Assembly (NCBI RefSeq): GCF_030694375.1
Contig: NZ_JAUXYL010000034.1
Span: 1-39,850, forward strand
Reading direction: 5' to 3'
From: Algoriphagus sp.
GTDB taxonomy: Bacteria > Bacteroidota > Bacteroidia > Cytophagales > Cyclobacteriaceae
DNA length: 39,850 bases
Position numbers and translations under genes: made by a program. Below the pieces are notes generated by a model. It had not been told where the DNA came from. It made no database searches and saw only the letters and a list, made by a program, of their open reading frames with translations. Positions 23,844 to 32,589 of the stretch are shown here, piece after piece (the first letter of the stretch is position 1; every line of letters starts with the position of its first letter).

Positions 23844-26147
23844 TTAGTTCTTCAAAAATCTAATCTGGTGAAAATAGTTCCCATCACTAATTCCTAGTAT
23901 ATATGCCCCAGGCCTGAGGTCTTTTAGTGTAGTCGAAAAGTCAATTTTTGAATAAATAAATCGTTTTATTAATCTTCCTGAGAAATCTAACACTGAAACT
24001 TCATACTCTGATCCCGCTTTAAGATTGATGGAAATTTCTCCAAAAGCATGTGGATTTGGGAAGATTTGAATCGAATTGGACTGGAGGTTAATTGCCTTAT
24101 TTTTTCTGATTACATGACTCCAGGAGTCTCTGCCATCATTATCTATTTGTCTGATTTTATAAAAATAAGATTGAAATTTTTCAGCAGTTCTGTCCAAATA
24201 CGAATATTCTTGAATCAAATCAGAATCCCCCTTTGACCTCTCTTCTCCAATTTTTTTCCATTTTAAGTTGGATACCTCACTCCTGTACACTTCAAAAAGT
24301 AAGTTTTCCTTTTCCCGGGCGACTTTCCATTTGATTAGATTCCCTTCTTTGGTCGATTCGGAATTTAATTCCAGCCAGGTAAGAGGCAAAATTGATAAAG
24401 TCCGAAAACTTCCCACCGTGAAGTTCACTCCCAATAAGTCAGCAAAAGTCAATTCTCGTCTCGCCCAGAGTTCACCAGGATCCAAACCTGCCAAATGATT
24501 GCCCGGGGCGGCATATCCTGTTCCTACTATGCGTAGATCATCCACATTGTCCACAATCAGGTCATTGGCAGATATCCGTAACTCCAACGTATTGGAACTT
24601 GGACTAAGATTTGAAAAATGGAAATAGCTGAAAAGGCGATACAATATTGGAGTGCCATCCACATCATCAAATTCCGAATTGTATTCTGCTCCTTTGTATT
24701 CTGTAAAATTGATGGAGAGGTTTCCTCCTGCTGAAGTTCCCAGAAGTTGGACTTTTCGGATTCCTCCATTTTTGGTGTCTTCGAAGGGGAAAGTAGCATT
24801 GGAACCAGTCAGATTCGTAGGAATGCCAAAATAAGTCAGCTGACCTATATTTCTCCAAGACCCACCTGAATAGCTGAGAGTACCTGCTAGTCCGGTATTG
24901 AACAAAAGATTGCTCCCCGACAGATCCATTATTCCTTGAAGGAGCGTGAGATTCCGTTGAATGGAAAGGCTTGCATTTGGATAAAAAATCCCCCCTGCTT
25001 TATTCAAAATCAAATCCCTCACCTCAAGCGGAAAACCAAGGATATATTGATTTGTTGACCCAACTAAAGTGAGGCTCGTGCCAGTTGTGATAAAATTTCC
25101 CGTTCCGGATTTTTCCAGATTTCCAAGTAATGTCAGATTCAAAGGCAAAGTCAGGTTTTGATTCCCCTGTAATTCCAGATCGCGGACAGCATTTGGACTG
25201 GAAGCGTCTGCATAAGTACTTGAAAGGAATATTTTGGCACTAGTTCCTCCTCGATGGATGACTTTGCCATTCATCTGGAAGTTGGCAGATTCTATCCTTG
25301 GCGTTGACCCTTCCAGAATCAGCGTTCCGCCATTTTGAAGGTCGAAATTCAAAGCGCTTACCGTTCCGCTTGTGGATCGGTTAAGTATAGTTGCATTGCA
25401 TTCTGAGATAAAAGTTGCGCCCGGTTCAATGATCAATTCCCCAAATGGGCCGGCCCCAAAGACCGTTGTCTCAGTATTGAAAGAAAGTGTAAAGCAGACA
25501 TTTGGAATGACTGAAACATCCAGCTTTTGTAACACTTGGCCTGAACGTACGGTAAAAGAAAGAGTTTTGAATGGGGCCTCCAAAACAAATTGTTCCCCGG
25601 CATTTGCTTCGAAAATCACCGAAAATCTACTTTGCGTAGTCTGAGCACTCCAGCTGTTTTTTTCAATTAGTGTCCGACTGTTCCCTTTGAAGGTAAGGGT
25701 ACTGTTAATTGAATTTCCTATCCAGTTTTGACTATTCCAAGCATTGGACGGAGAGCCCGGAGCAGGACCGGAAAAGGCCTGCAGGCTACCAAATACATTT
25801 AAATTATATCCATTCAGGTTTAATTTTTGACCCGCCCCGGGTTCAGCATTGATAAACAAGTTTTTAGTCTCCTCATTTCCAAGAAGCCTAAGCGTATGAG
25901 TTTGATTGATGTAGATATCATTGGCTTGACCGGGTTTGACTACAGCCGGATTCCAGCTTATTCCATCCCAAACTACCCAAATGAAAATATTGTGAAAATC
26001 GCCAGAGGCGATCGTCTTATAAGCATTGATTCCTTGGGAAAAGGAGAATTGCAGAATCAGACATACCCCTGCAACTGACAGGAATAACCTGTATATTCGG
26101 CAGGTAAAAAATGCACTCAGGGAGGCTGTAAAGCAAATAGCATCCAT
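23844..26147 (-). CDS. Secreted protein with T9SS type A sorting domain
   Basis: 767 residues. An N-terminal hydrophobic signal (RLFLSVAGVCLILQFSFS, about 19-36) follows an 18-residue extension; no later Met would keep the signal. The body (about 50-540) is rich in Asn, Thr, Gly and short strands such as GTLILEGSTPRIESANF and repeated LTLLGNLEKS-like units, which suggests a right-handed beta-helix or G8-like repeat. Residues about 590-690 look like a fibronectin-like strand set (WLELNSESTKEGNLIKWKV). The last 75 residues are a type A C-terminal sorting domain: IQIFPNPHAFGEISI, YEVSVLDFSGRLIKRF, LRPGAYILGISDG. It should be exported by Sec, then by T9SS, and anchored at the cell surface. Cargo function unknown. 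Confidence 0.9.
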   Translation of the reverse strand: MDAICFTASLSAFFTCRIYRLFLSVAGVCLILQFSFSQGINAYKTIASGDFHNIFIWVVWDGISWNPAVVKPGQANDIYINQTHTLRLLGNEETKNLFINAEPGAGQKLNLNGYNLNVFGSLQAFSGPAPGSPSNAWNSQNWIGNSINSTLTFKGNSRTLIEKNSWSAQTTQSRFSVIFEANAGEQFVLEAPFKTLSFTVRSGQVLQKLDVSVIPNVCFTLSFNTETTVFGAGPFGELIIEPGATFISECNATILNRSTSGTVSALNFDLQNGGTLILEGSTPRIESANFQMNGKVIHRGGTSAKIFLSSTYADASSPNAVRDLELQGNQNLTLPLNLTLLGNLEKSGTGNFITTGTSLTLVGSTNQYILGFPLEVRDLILNKAGGIFYPNASLSIQRNLTLLQGIMDLSGSNLLFNTGLAGTLSYSGGSWRNIGQLTYFGIPTNLTGSNATFPFEDTKNGGIRKVQLLGTSAGGNLSINFTEYKGAEYNSEFDDVDGTPILYRLFSYFHFSNLSPSSNTLELRISANDLIVDNVDDLRIVGTGYAAPGNHLAGLDPGELWARRELTFADLLGVNFTVGSFRTLSILPLTWLELNSESTKEGNLIKWKVAREKENLLFEVYRSEVSNLKWKKIGEERSKGDSDLIQEYSYLDRTAEKFQSYFYKIRQIDNDGRDSWSHVIRKNKAINLQSNSIQIFPNPHAFGEISINLKAGSEYEVSVLDFSGRLIKRFIYSKIDFSTTLKDLRPGAYILGISDGNYFHQIRFLKN

Positions 26148-26187
26148 AAAAAAGCAGATTTTGAAAAAAGTATTTTAAGTTAATAAA

Positions 26188-27378
26188 ATGATTTCAATAA
26201 GTAAAACAACCGTCTTCGTTTTTTTGCTGATTATCATGGGTTTAACCCAGGCAAAAGCCCAAATATATGAAATAAGCCTGCTGACCTGTGACCCCGGTAA
26301 AGAACTCTACAGCAGCTTTGGGCACAGTGCGATCCGGATGCGTGAGATCGGATCTGAGGGTCAAGACCTGGTTTTTAACTTTGGGACCTTCGATTTTAGA
26401 ACGCCTAATTTTTATGGAAAATTTGCCACAGGAAAGCTGGATTACATGCTCAGCGTGAGTACCTACGCAGATTTTATCCGAGAGTATGATTATTACAGGC
26501 GGGACGTTAGGGAACAGATCTTAGCCTTGAATTCTGAACAAATGGATTTCTTGATTCAGCACCTTTGGGCCCAATATGATCCGGCTAGGAGGTATTACCG
26601 ATATGATTTCTTTTTCAATAATTGTGCAACTAAAATCCGGGATGCTTTTGAGATTTCTCTGGGAAATCAGTTGGTTTGGAACGACCCTCCTAAATCGGAG
26701 GAGAAAACCTTTCGGAATCTGATAGACGAATATGTGTACCCGCTCCCTTGGGCAGATTTGGGGATCGATCTTGCTTTGGGATCAGTCATTGATCGAAATG
26801 CGACCGAGCGGGAGAAGCAGTTTTTGCCCGATTACATGGAAGCGGCCTTTGCCAATGCCTCAATTGAAGGAGATGGTCCCACACGACCGCTGGTCAAAGA
26901 ATCCCGGGTGATTCTGGAATATCCCGATGAGGAGTTTAAGATGGACTTCTTAAATCCCTATTTCATTTTCTGGGTGATTGCGATTCTTTTTACCGCGATC
27001 ACCTTTTATGGCCATAGGAAGAAGCGTCTTTTTCTAGGACTTGACCTGGGACTATTTTCCATTCTGGGGATCTTGGGCTTGGTAGTCACGTTTCTCTGGC
27101 TATTCACCGACCATTCGGCCACCAAGTGGAATTGGAATATCCTATGGGTTTTCCCCGGTCACCTGGTCTTGGTCTGGGGATTGATGAAAAAAGCACTTCA
27201 GCCTTGGGTGAGGAAGTATCTGCTTTTTGCCTTGATTATGGCCGATGCTGCAGTGGTTTTCTGGATTTTGGGCTGGCAGTCTTTTCACCCGAGCTTGATC
27301 CCGATTCTTTTGGTGATTATCCTAAGGACTAATTACTTGTATTATAATCTGGGAAGCAAGACTTTAAAATCAACCTGA
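26188..27378 (+). CDS. lnb: Lnb-type (DUF4105) protein, probable lipoprotein N-acyltransferase
   Basis: 396 residues. Signal peptide about 1-24 (VFVFLLIIMGLTQAKA). The periplasmic DUF4105/Lnb_N domain spans about 28-230: the conserved His is H46 in SSFGHSAIRM, the conserved Cys is C146 in FFFNNCATKIRD, and DYMLSVSTYADFIREYDYY lies between. Four to five C-terminal transmembrane helices follow, from about 250 (FIFWVIAILFTAITFY and others). In Bacteroides, Lnb was identified as the enzyme that N-acylates lipoproteins in place of Lnt, and the Cys and His are thought to be essential; transfer of that role to this protein is inferred from the family. Uncertainty is that several DUF4105 paralogues can occur per genome. 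Divergent from the T9SS gene, 57 bases before uvrB. Confidence 0.82.
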   Translation: MISISKTTVFVFLLIIMGLTQAKAQIYEISLLTCDPGKELYSSFGHSAIRMREIGSEGQDLVFNFGTFDFRTPNFYGKFATGKLDYMLSVSTYADFIREYDYYRRDVREQILALNSEQMDFLIQHLWAQYDPARRYYRYDFFFNNCATKIRDAFEISLGNQLVWNDPPKSEEKTFRNLIDEYVYPLPWADLGIDLALGSVIDRNATEREKQFLPDYMEAAFANASIEGDGPTRPLVKESRVILEYPDEEFKMDFLNPYFIFWVIAILFTAITFYGHRKKRLFLGLDLGLFSILGILGLVVTFLWLFTDHSATKWNWNILWVFPGHLVLVWGLMKKALQPWVRKYLLFALIMADAAVVFWILGWQSFHPSLIPILLVIILRTNYLYYNLGSKTLKST

Positions 27379-27418
27379 TTTTGGCCTTTTGAAAACCTTT
27401 TCACTCACATTCGTTGTT

Positions 27419-27427
27419 GGGAGGAAG
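27419..27427 (+). promoter_or_regulatory. Strong Shine-Dalgarno of uvrB
   Basis: GGGAGGAAG ends 8 bases before the uvrB ATG. It is a clear purine-rich site in a lineage where such sites are usually weak, and it fixes the start at 27436. Confidence 0.65.
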
Positions 27428-27435
27428 TAACAGCT

Positions 27436-29478
27436 ATGGATTTCAAACTTACCTCGGACTATCAGCCCACAGGCGATCAGCCTAAAGCCATCAAACAACT
27501 GACTGAAGGTGTCAATGCAGGTGATGCTGCCCAAGTTCTGCTTGGGGTGACAGGTTCTGGAAAAACCTTTACCATTGCCAATCTCATTCAGGACACGCAA
27601 AAGCCGACGCTGGTTTTGAGTCATAATAAAACCTTGGCGGCTCAACTTTACGGTGAATTCAAGCAGTTTTTCCCGGAAAATGCCGTCGAATATTTTATAT
27701 CCTACTACGATTACTATCAGCCGGAAGCCTTTATTCCAAGTTCGGGGACTTACATTGAGAAGGACTTGAGCATTAATCAGGAAATAGAAAAACTTCGATT
27801 GAGTGCAACCTCCTCCCTTTTGACCGGTAGGCGGGATGTGATTGTCGTCGCATCGGTTTCCTGCATTTATGGCATTGGAAATCCTGAAGAATTTGGAAAA
27901 AATGTAGTCCGCCTTCAGGAAGGAGATCGGATTCCAAGGAACCAATTGCTTTTCAAACTAGTCGACATCCTTTACAGTAGGACGCAGCAGGACTTAACGC
28001 ACGGCACATTCAGGGTGAAAGGAGATACCGTGGATATTCATGTGGCTTACGGGGATTTTGCCTACCGGATTTTCTTTTGGGGGGACGAGATCGAAGCAAT
28101 CCAGCGGGTAGAACCGGATACAGGAAAGAAAATTTCTGACGAAAAAATTATCTCAATTTTCCCTGCTAATCTATTCGTGACGGGACGTGACACAATCAAT
28201 GTGGCCATCAGCGAGATCCAGGACGACATGGTCGCTCAGGTTAAGTTTTTCGAAAAAGAAGGAAAATTCATGGAGGCAAAACGTCTTCAGGAACGAACGG
28301 AATTTGATTTGGAAATGATCCGGGAATTGGGCTATTGCTCGGGAGTGGAAAATTATTCCAGATATTTTGACCGAAGGCAGCCGGGGACAAGACCTTTCTG
28401 TTTGCTGGACTATTTTCCGGATGATTACCTCTTGGTGATTGATGAGAGTCACGTGACTGTACCTCAGATTAGGGCGATGTGGGGTGGAGATCGATCCAGA
28501 AAAGTGAATTTGGTCGATTATGGTTTTCGATTACCATCTGCATTGGACAATCGTCCCCTGAAGTTTGAGGAGTTTGAGCAGATGGCTGGTCAGGTGATCT
28601 ACGTATCTGCGACCCCTGCCGACTACGAATTGGCACAGACTGAAGGTGTCGTAGTAGAACAGATTATCCGTCCGACAGGCCTGTTGGATCCGACCATTGA
28701 AGTTCGTCCCAGCTTAAATCAGATCGATGATTTATTGGAAGAGATAGATCAGACTATAAAATCTGATGCCCGTGTTTTGGTGACTACCCTGACCAAACGG
28801 ATGGCAGAGGAACTTCAGAAATTTCTCGAACGGGCAGGAGTGAAGTCCCGCTACATTCACTCAGAAGTTAAAACACTGGATCGTGTGGAGATTTTGCGGG
28901 AGCTTAGATTGGGAGTTTTTGACGTGCTTGTGGGAGTTAACTTACTGAGAGAAGGGCTTGATCTTCCGGAGGTTTCGTTGGTGGCGATATTGGACGCGGA
29001 CAAGGAGGGCTTCCTGAGAAATGAACGTTCGCTGGTGCAGACTATCGGGCGTGCAGCGCGAAATTCCGAGGGTCGGGTCATCATGTACGCAGACAAAATC
29101 ACCGATTCCATGCAATCCGCCATGGATGAAACGCGTCGAAGACGCGTAATTCAAATCGAATACAATGCCGAACATGGCATCACCCCGACCACCGTTATCA
29201 AGTCGAGGGATAAGATCATGGGGCAAACCAAAGTGGCAGATTCCAAGAAAAACGCCAAAATCTACGCAGAACCTATGCCGGGCGATTCACCGATTGCGGC
29301 GGATCCTGTGGTTCAGTACCTCAGCAAAGACAAGCTTGAAAAGTTGATTCAGCAAACTCAAAAACAAATGGAGAAGGCGGCGAAGGAGCTCAATTTCATG
29401 GAGGCTGCTCGCCTGAGAGACGATTGGCAATCACAAAAAAACCGATTGGCAGAGCTCAATCGTGGACTTGGCAACTAG
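27436..29478 (+). CDS. uvrB: Excinuclease ABC subunit B
   Basis: 680 residues, the normal length. Walker A is [10 protein letters not shown] (about 35-44). The beta-hairpin that probes DNA lies at [20 protein letters not shown] (about 92-111), the DEAD-like Walker B is VIDESHVT, motif VI is QTIGRAARN, and the C-terminal UVR motif that binds UvrC is in the last 40 residues ([19 protein letters not shown]). UvrB is the damage-verification helicase of nucleotide excision repair, working with UvrA and UvrC in the cytosol. Start fixed by the GGGAGGAAG site. It follows lnb by 57 bases on the same strand and is followed by the AlbA_2 gene after 23 bases, so the three may share a transcript. No SOS box was recognised. 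Confidence 0.98.
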   Translation: MDFKLTSDYQPTGDQPKAIKQLTEGVNAGDAAQVLLGVTGSGKTFTIANLIQDTQKPTLVLSHNKTLAAQLYGEFKQFFPENAVEYFISYYDYYQPEAFIPSSGTYIEKDLSINQEIEKLRLSATSSLLTGRRDVIVVASVSCIYGIGNPEEFGKNVVRLQEGDRIPRNQLLFKLVDILYSRTQQDLTHGTFRVKGDTVDIHVAYGDFAYRIFFWGDEIEAIQRVEPDTGKKISDEKIISIFPANLFVTGRDTINVAISEIQDDMVAQVKFFEKEGKFMEAKRLQERTEFDLEMIRELGYCSGVENYSRYFDRRQPGTRPFCLLDYFPDDYLLVIDESHVTVPQIRAMWGGDRSRKVNLVDYGFRLPSALDNRPLKFEEFEQMAGQVIYVSATPADYELAQTEGVVVEQIIRPTGLLDPTIEVRPSLNQIDDLLEEIDQTIKSDARVLVTTLTKRMAEELQKFLERAGVKSRYIHSEVKTLDRVEILRELRLGVFDVLVGVNLLREGLDLPEVSLVAILDADKEGFLRNERSLVQTIGRAARNSEGRVIMYADKITDSMQSAMDETRRRRVIQIEYNAEHGITPTTVIKSRDKIMGQTKVADSKKNAKIYAEPMPGDSPIAADPVVQYLSKDKLEKLIQQTQKQMEKAAKELNFMEAARLRDDWQSQKNRLAELNRGLGN

Positions 29479-29501
29479 TTTTCACCTTAATATCAGAATC
29501 G

Positions 29502-30137
29502 ATGACCCTTCAGGAAGTGAAGGCTTTGGCTGCAAAAGGCGAAGGGCTTAAGATTGAATTCAAAAAGAAAGCAGCTTTCCCTGAGAAAATTGTCAGAGAG
29601 GTGATTGCCTTGGCCAACACTGAAGGCGGAGATTTGCTGATAGGTGTGGATGATGATGGGACTGTCAGCGGGCAGCGGTTTATCGAAGAGGAGGTTTTTG
29701 TGATGGAAAAAGCCATCCGGGAATTGATTTCGCCCAAACTGGAATATTCCATTTTCACCATTAAGTTATCGGAGAAAAAAGGAGTAGCCGTTTTCAGAAT
29801 TCCGCTTAGTCCGGATCGTCCACATTTTTTACAGGAAAAAGACCGAAAGCAAGCCTACATCCGAGTACAGGATCGAAGTGTTCAGGCAAGCAAAGAAGTC
29901 TGGGAAGTGCTGAAAAGAGGGCGAATCCCGAAAGACACGATTTTCACCTACGGCTGGAAAGAAGAAATTCTGATGAAGGCATTGGGTGAAAAGGAGCATA
30001 TCACGCTGAAAGAGTTTGCGCATTTGGCCAAAATTCCCCGGTTTTTGGCTTCCAAAACCTTGGTTCGATTGGTTTCTGCCAATGTGCTCAAAATTCACCC
30101 CCAGGAGTCTGAAGATTATTTCACACTCAAAGAGTAG
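29502..30137 (+). CDS. AlbA_2/Schlafen-like ATP-binding domain protein
   Basis: 211 residues from MTLQEVKALAAKGEG. The frame is open 26 codons further upstream into the end of uvrB, but that part has no domain similarity. Residues about 5-115 are a Schlafen AlbA_2 domain: EGLKIEFKKKAAFPEKIV, ALANTEGGDLLIGVDDDGTV, then the second half ending YIRVQDRSVQASKE. The C-terminal 70 residues look like a winged helix (HITLKEFAHLAKIPRFLAS). The family includes bacterial transcription or DNA-binding regulators and some defence nucleases; no nuclease motif is seen. It lies 23 bases after uvrB and ends overlapping the convergent deaminase gene by 11 bases. Function not known. Confidence 0.85.
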   Translation: MTLQEVKALAAKGEGLKIEFKKKAAFPEKIVREVIALANTEGGDLLIGVDDDGTVSGQRFIEEEVFVMEKAIRELISPKLEYSIFTIKLSEKKGVAVFRIPLSPDRPHFLQEKDRKQAYIRVQDRSVQASKEVWEVLKRGRIPKDTIFTYGWKEEILMKALGEKEHITLKEFAHLAKIPRFLASKTLVRLVSANVLKIHPQESEDYFTLKE

Positions 30138-31044
30138 GTAAATCGATACCCGTTTTTGCCTTAAAACCGGCATTCCCCTGAAGTCCTCCGGTATGGATCA
30201 ACAGAATTTTTGATCCCGGGGGAAAATGGTCCTTCGCAATCAAATCCCATACGCCATAAACCATTTTTCCGGTGTATACTGGATCAAGAGGGATTTTAAA
30301 TTTCGCATAAAACCATTTTATAAATTCTATTTCAGCAGGCTTATGCTTTCCATATCCTCCAAAATGATACTCATTTCTTATTTCCAGTGATCCCTCAGGA
30401 TAGATTTGATGCCTTGAGAGGAGTGCTCCAATTTCATCGTGGATGAATTCACCTTTGAGTGATGAAAAGCCAATCAGCCTTTGATGACGCTGTAAGTTGG
30501 CTGCCAAACCTGCGAAAGTACCCCCGGTACCAATGGAAACACAGATATGTGTGAATTCAGGACTCGACGAAGCTAGAATTTCTTTTGTCCCCAAGATGGC
30601 CATTGCATTGGTTCCCCCCTCGGGAATCAGGTAAAAGTCTCCAAATTGAGCGCTTAAGTTTTCCAAAAAATCGGAAGAATTCTTCTTGCGGTAAGTTTCT
30701 CTATCCACAAAATGCAATTGCATCCCCATTTTTTGAGCCTGCGCTAATGTTGGGTTGGCTCGGTTTGTCTCTTCGCCCCGGATGATCCCGATGCTTTGAA
30801 GCTCAGCTAGGTTTGCCGCAAAAGCAGTTGCATAGATATGATTGGAAAAAGCCCCACCAAAGGTTAAAAGGGTCCTTTTTCCCTGCTTTTGAGCTGCTTG
30901 CAAATTATATTTCAGCTTAAAAAATTTGTTTCCCGAAACCAGCGGATGAATCTCATCCAGTCTCAATACGGCTACTTCAACGCTTTTTTCGGCAACTTCA
31001 GAGCTGAAAAGAGCTTGGATAGATACAGGTTCGGGAATAAGCAT
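30127..31044 (-). CDS. PLP-dependent ACC deaminase/D-cysteine desulfhydrase family enzyme
   Basis: 305 residues, fold type II PLP enzyme. The PLP lysine is K40 in PLVSGNKFFKLKYN. The TFGGAFSNHIYAT stretch matches the GGxxSNH substrate loop (the nucleophilic Ser) and SIGTGGTFAGLAAN is the phosphate-binding loop. The family contains 1-aminocyclopropane-1-carboxylate deaminase and D-cysteine desulfhydrase; at this length (shorter than typical 330-340) and without diagnostic positions I can check, I do not choose. The 5' side has a -7 element (31059-31066). Divergent from rluD and convergent with the AlbA_2 gene. Confidence 0.88.
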   Translation of the reverse strand: MLIPEPVSIQALFSSEVAEKSVEVAVLRLDEIHPLVSGNKFFKLKYNLQAAQKQGKRTLLTFGGAFSNHIYATAFAANLAELQSIGIIRGEETNRANPTLAQAQKMGMQLHFVDRETYRKKNSSDFLENLSAQFGDFYLIPEGGTNAMAILGTKEILASSSPEFTHICVSIGTGGTFAGLAANLQRHQRLIGFSSLKGEFIHDEIGALLSRHQIYPEGSLEIRNEYHFGGYGKHKPAEIEFIKWFYAKFKIPLDPVYTGKMVYGVWDLIAKDHFPPGSKILLIHTGGLQGNAGFKAKTGIDLPTL

Positions 31045-31053
31045 TCGAAGTCT

Positions 31054-31087
31054 TTTGCCAAAGTTAAGCTACATCCTCTTATTTTTG
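31054..31087 (+). promoter_or_regulatory. Promoter of rluD (-33 TTTG, -7 TATTTTTG)
   Basis: TTTG at 31054-31057 and TATTTTTG at 31080-31087 are separated by 22 bases, both matching the Bacteroidota consensus. The -7 element ends only five bases before the ATG at 31092, so the transcript may be nearly leaderless. Confidence 0.62.
31059..31066 (-). promoter_or_regulatory. -7 element of the deaminase gene, overlapping the rluD promoter
   Basis: On the minus strand, TAACTTTG matches TAnnTTTG and lies 15 bases from the start codon at 31044. It falls inside the rluD promoter, so RNA polymerase binding at one should block the other. Confidence 0.5.
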
Positions 31088-31091
31088 CGCC

Positions 31092-32126
31092 ATGAGCCAA
31101 CAGCCCGAAGAAGAGTTTGAAGAGGACGAGTTAGAATTATTCGAACGACATCGCATCTTAGTAGACAAAGGACAGTCCCTGGTGCGGATTGATAAATTCC
31201 TTTCGGAAAAAATCGCCCATGTCACACGTAACAAAGTTCAGCAGGCCATTGACAATGAAACGGTCTTAGTAAACGGAAAAACCGTCAAAGCCAACTACAA
31301 AATCAAACCTTTGGATGATATTCAGGTGTTCATGGATAAGCCCCGCCGTGATACCGAGGTTATTCCTGAAGATATTCCGTTGGATATCATCTACGAAGAC
31401 AAGTATCTTCTGCTAGTCAACAAGCCCCCGGGAATGGTGGTCCATCCTGCTCATGGTAACTGGAATGGTACTTTGGCGAATGCCTTGGTCTATCATTTTC
31501 AGCATTTGCCGGAGATGAAAGGGAATGAAGGAAGGCCGGGATTAGTGCATCGGATTGATAAAGATACTTCCGGACTTTTGGTGATTGCCAAGTCGGAGGA
31601 TGCCATGACTCCATTGGCCTCCCAGTTTTTTCACCATACCATTGACAGAACTTACGTCGCGTTGGTGTGGGGAGAACTTCCCGAGGACTCGGGCACAATC
31701 ACAGGTCATGTGGGTAGAAGTGCCAAAGATCGTAAGGTGATGGACGTATTTCCTGATGGAAGTCAGGGTAAACATGCCGTGACACATTGGAAAGTCCTGC
31801 AACGATTGCGCTATGTGACTCTCGTTCAGTGTAATCTCGAAACGGGCCGAACCCATCAGATCCGTGCACATATGAAGTTTATCGGACATCCGCTCTTCAA
31901 TGACGCCATGTATGGGGGAGATAAAATCCGAAAAGGAACCCAGTTTGCGAAGTATAAATCATTTATAGATAATTGTTTCAGTCTGATGCCGCGTCAGGCG
32001 CTGCATGCCATGAGTTTGGGATTTGTACATCCTGTGACCAAAGAGCGAATTTATTACGAAGCTCCACTTCCTGATGATTTTAATGGGGTGCTCAAAAAAT
32101 GGGAAGACTATGTCAAATACGAATAG
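31092..32126 (+). CDS. rluD: RluA-family 23S rRNA pseudouridine synthase (RluD-like)
   Basis: 344 residues. An N-terminal S4 RNA-binding domain (VRIDKFLSEKIAHVTRNKVQ, about 30-95) precedes the RluA-family catalytic domain. The catalytic aspartate is D156 in LVHRIDKDTSGLLV. Other family motifs: LLLVNKPPGMVVHPAHGNWN, LETGRTHQIRAHM and the final RQALHAMSLGFVHP. RluD modifies U1911, U1915 and U1917 of helix 69 in E. coli; the S4 domain plus this motif set make RluD the best match among family members, but RluC cannot be excluded without a tree. It is divergent from the deaminase gene, with a likely leaderless start. Confidence 0.9.
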   Translation: MSQQPEEEFEEDELELFERHRILVDKGQSLVRIDKFLSEKIAHVTRNKVQQAIDNETVLVNGKTVKANYKIKPLDDIQVFMDKPRRDTEVIPEDIPLDIIYEDKYLLLVNKPPGMVVHPAHGNWNGTLANALVYHFQHLPEMKGNEGRPGLVHRIDKDTSGLLVIAKSEDAMTPLASQFFHHTIDRTYVALVWGELPEDSGTITGHVGRSAKDRKVMDVFPDGSQGKHAVTHWKVLQRLRYVTLVQCNLETGRTHQIRAHMKFIGHPLFNDAMYGGDKIRKGTQFAKYKSFIDNCFSLMPRQALHAMSLGFVHPVTKERIYYEAPLPDDFNGVLKKWEDYVKYE

Positions 32127-32231
32127 GGATTACGTATATGGCAATGAAATAGATTTTTTGATAAAAAAAACACAATAAAACACCTTAAATGATGATTTAT
32201 CTATAAAAATAGGCGGGATTGTTAATGAATC

Positions 32232-32267
32232 GTTAAAATTAGGGGCTTTGGCTCTAATTTATTTAAC
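32232..32267. terminator. Long imperfect hairpin after rluD
   Basis: GTTAAAATTAG pairs with CTAATTTATTTAAC across a GC-rich apical part, with small bulges. There is no T-tract, so it is a weak terminator candidate. Confidence 0.4.
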
Positions 32268-32332
32268 AAATCGTCATAATTCAATCGATTTCATTAAATA
32301 AACTGTAAAAATTCACATATTTCTTTGAAATA

Positions 32333-32365
32333 TTTGCAATACTGCCTCTCGATGCCCTATCTTTG
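32333..32365 (+). promoter_or_regulatory. Promoter of tRNA-like RNA 1 (-33 TTTG, -7 TATCTTTG)
   Basis: TTTG at 32333-32336 and TATCTTTG at 32358-32365, spaced by 21 bases, are a full match to the Bacteroidota consensus. The predicted start near 32371 leaves a 30-base leader with a perfect 7-bp hairpin CAGAGAT-AAAAG-ATCTCTG (32375-32393) before the tRNA-like domain. Confidence 0.7.
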
Positions 32366-32401
32366 ATTCATCAACAGAGATAAAAGATCTCTGATACACA
32401 T

Positions 32402-32526
32402 TGTAGGATGTTGAAATTGGCAGACAAGCCCTCCTGTCTCGGGGGTGGAGATTATAGAATAAAGCATTTAGCGAGCTCGTAAATTTGCCTAACTACTCCG
32501 TGGAGGTTCGAATCCTTCTCCTACAG
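32402..32526 (+). ncRNA. tRNA-like RNA 1 with Asp-type anticodon loop and three-way-junction variable arm
   Basis: Acceptor TGTAGGA pairs with TCCTACA (32402-32408/32519-32525), followed by G73 at 32526 and no encoded CCA. D arm: TTG/CAA stem and an AAATTGGCAGA loop, which resembles tRNA-Leu. Anticodon stem CCCTC/GGGGG (32429-32433/32441-32445) closes the loop CTGTCTC, giving anticodon GTC with U33, U37 and C38. T arm GGAGG/CCTTC has one G-U and the canonical loop TTCGAAT. U8, A14 and the 15-48 Levitt pair are compatible with an L-shaped fold. The variable arm (32447-32499) has stem GGAG/CTCC, a small ATT/AAT hairpin, then AAAGC...TTGCCTAACT enclosing a hairpin (ATTTA/TAAAT with a CG/CG extension). 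It is too long for any standard tRNA, and U37 is abnormal. A specialised charged adaptor, a regulatory RNA, or a decaying tRNA are the options; conservation of structure in copy 2 argues against decay. Confidence 0.8.
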
Positions 32527-32557
32527 CAGGTTATTTTGGGTTTATTGTTAATTGACT

Positions 32558-32589
32558 AAAACCATGGAATTTTATTTCATGGTTTTTTT
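32558..32589 (+). terminator. Terminator of tRNA-like RNA 1
   Basis: A perfect 9-bp stem AAAACCATG/CATGGTTTT with an 11-base loop, followed by three further T. It lies 31 bases after the RNA's 3' end. Confidence 0.82.

Noticed and set aside
32402..32526. Group I intron in a tRNA gene
   Set aside because: The insert lies in the variable arm, not the anticodon loop, is far too short for a group I intron, and lacks the P7 core pairing.
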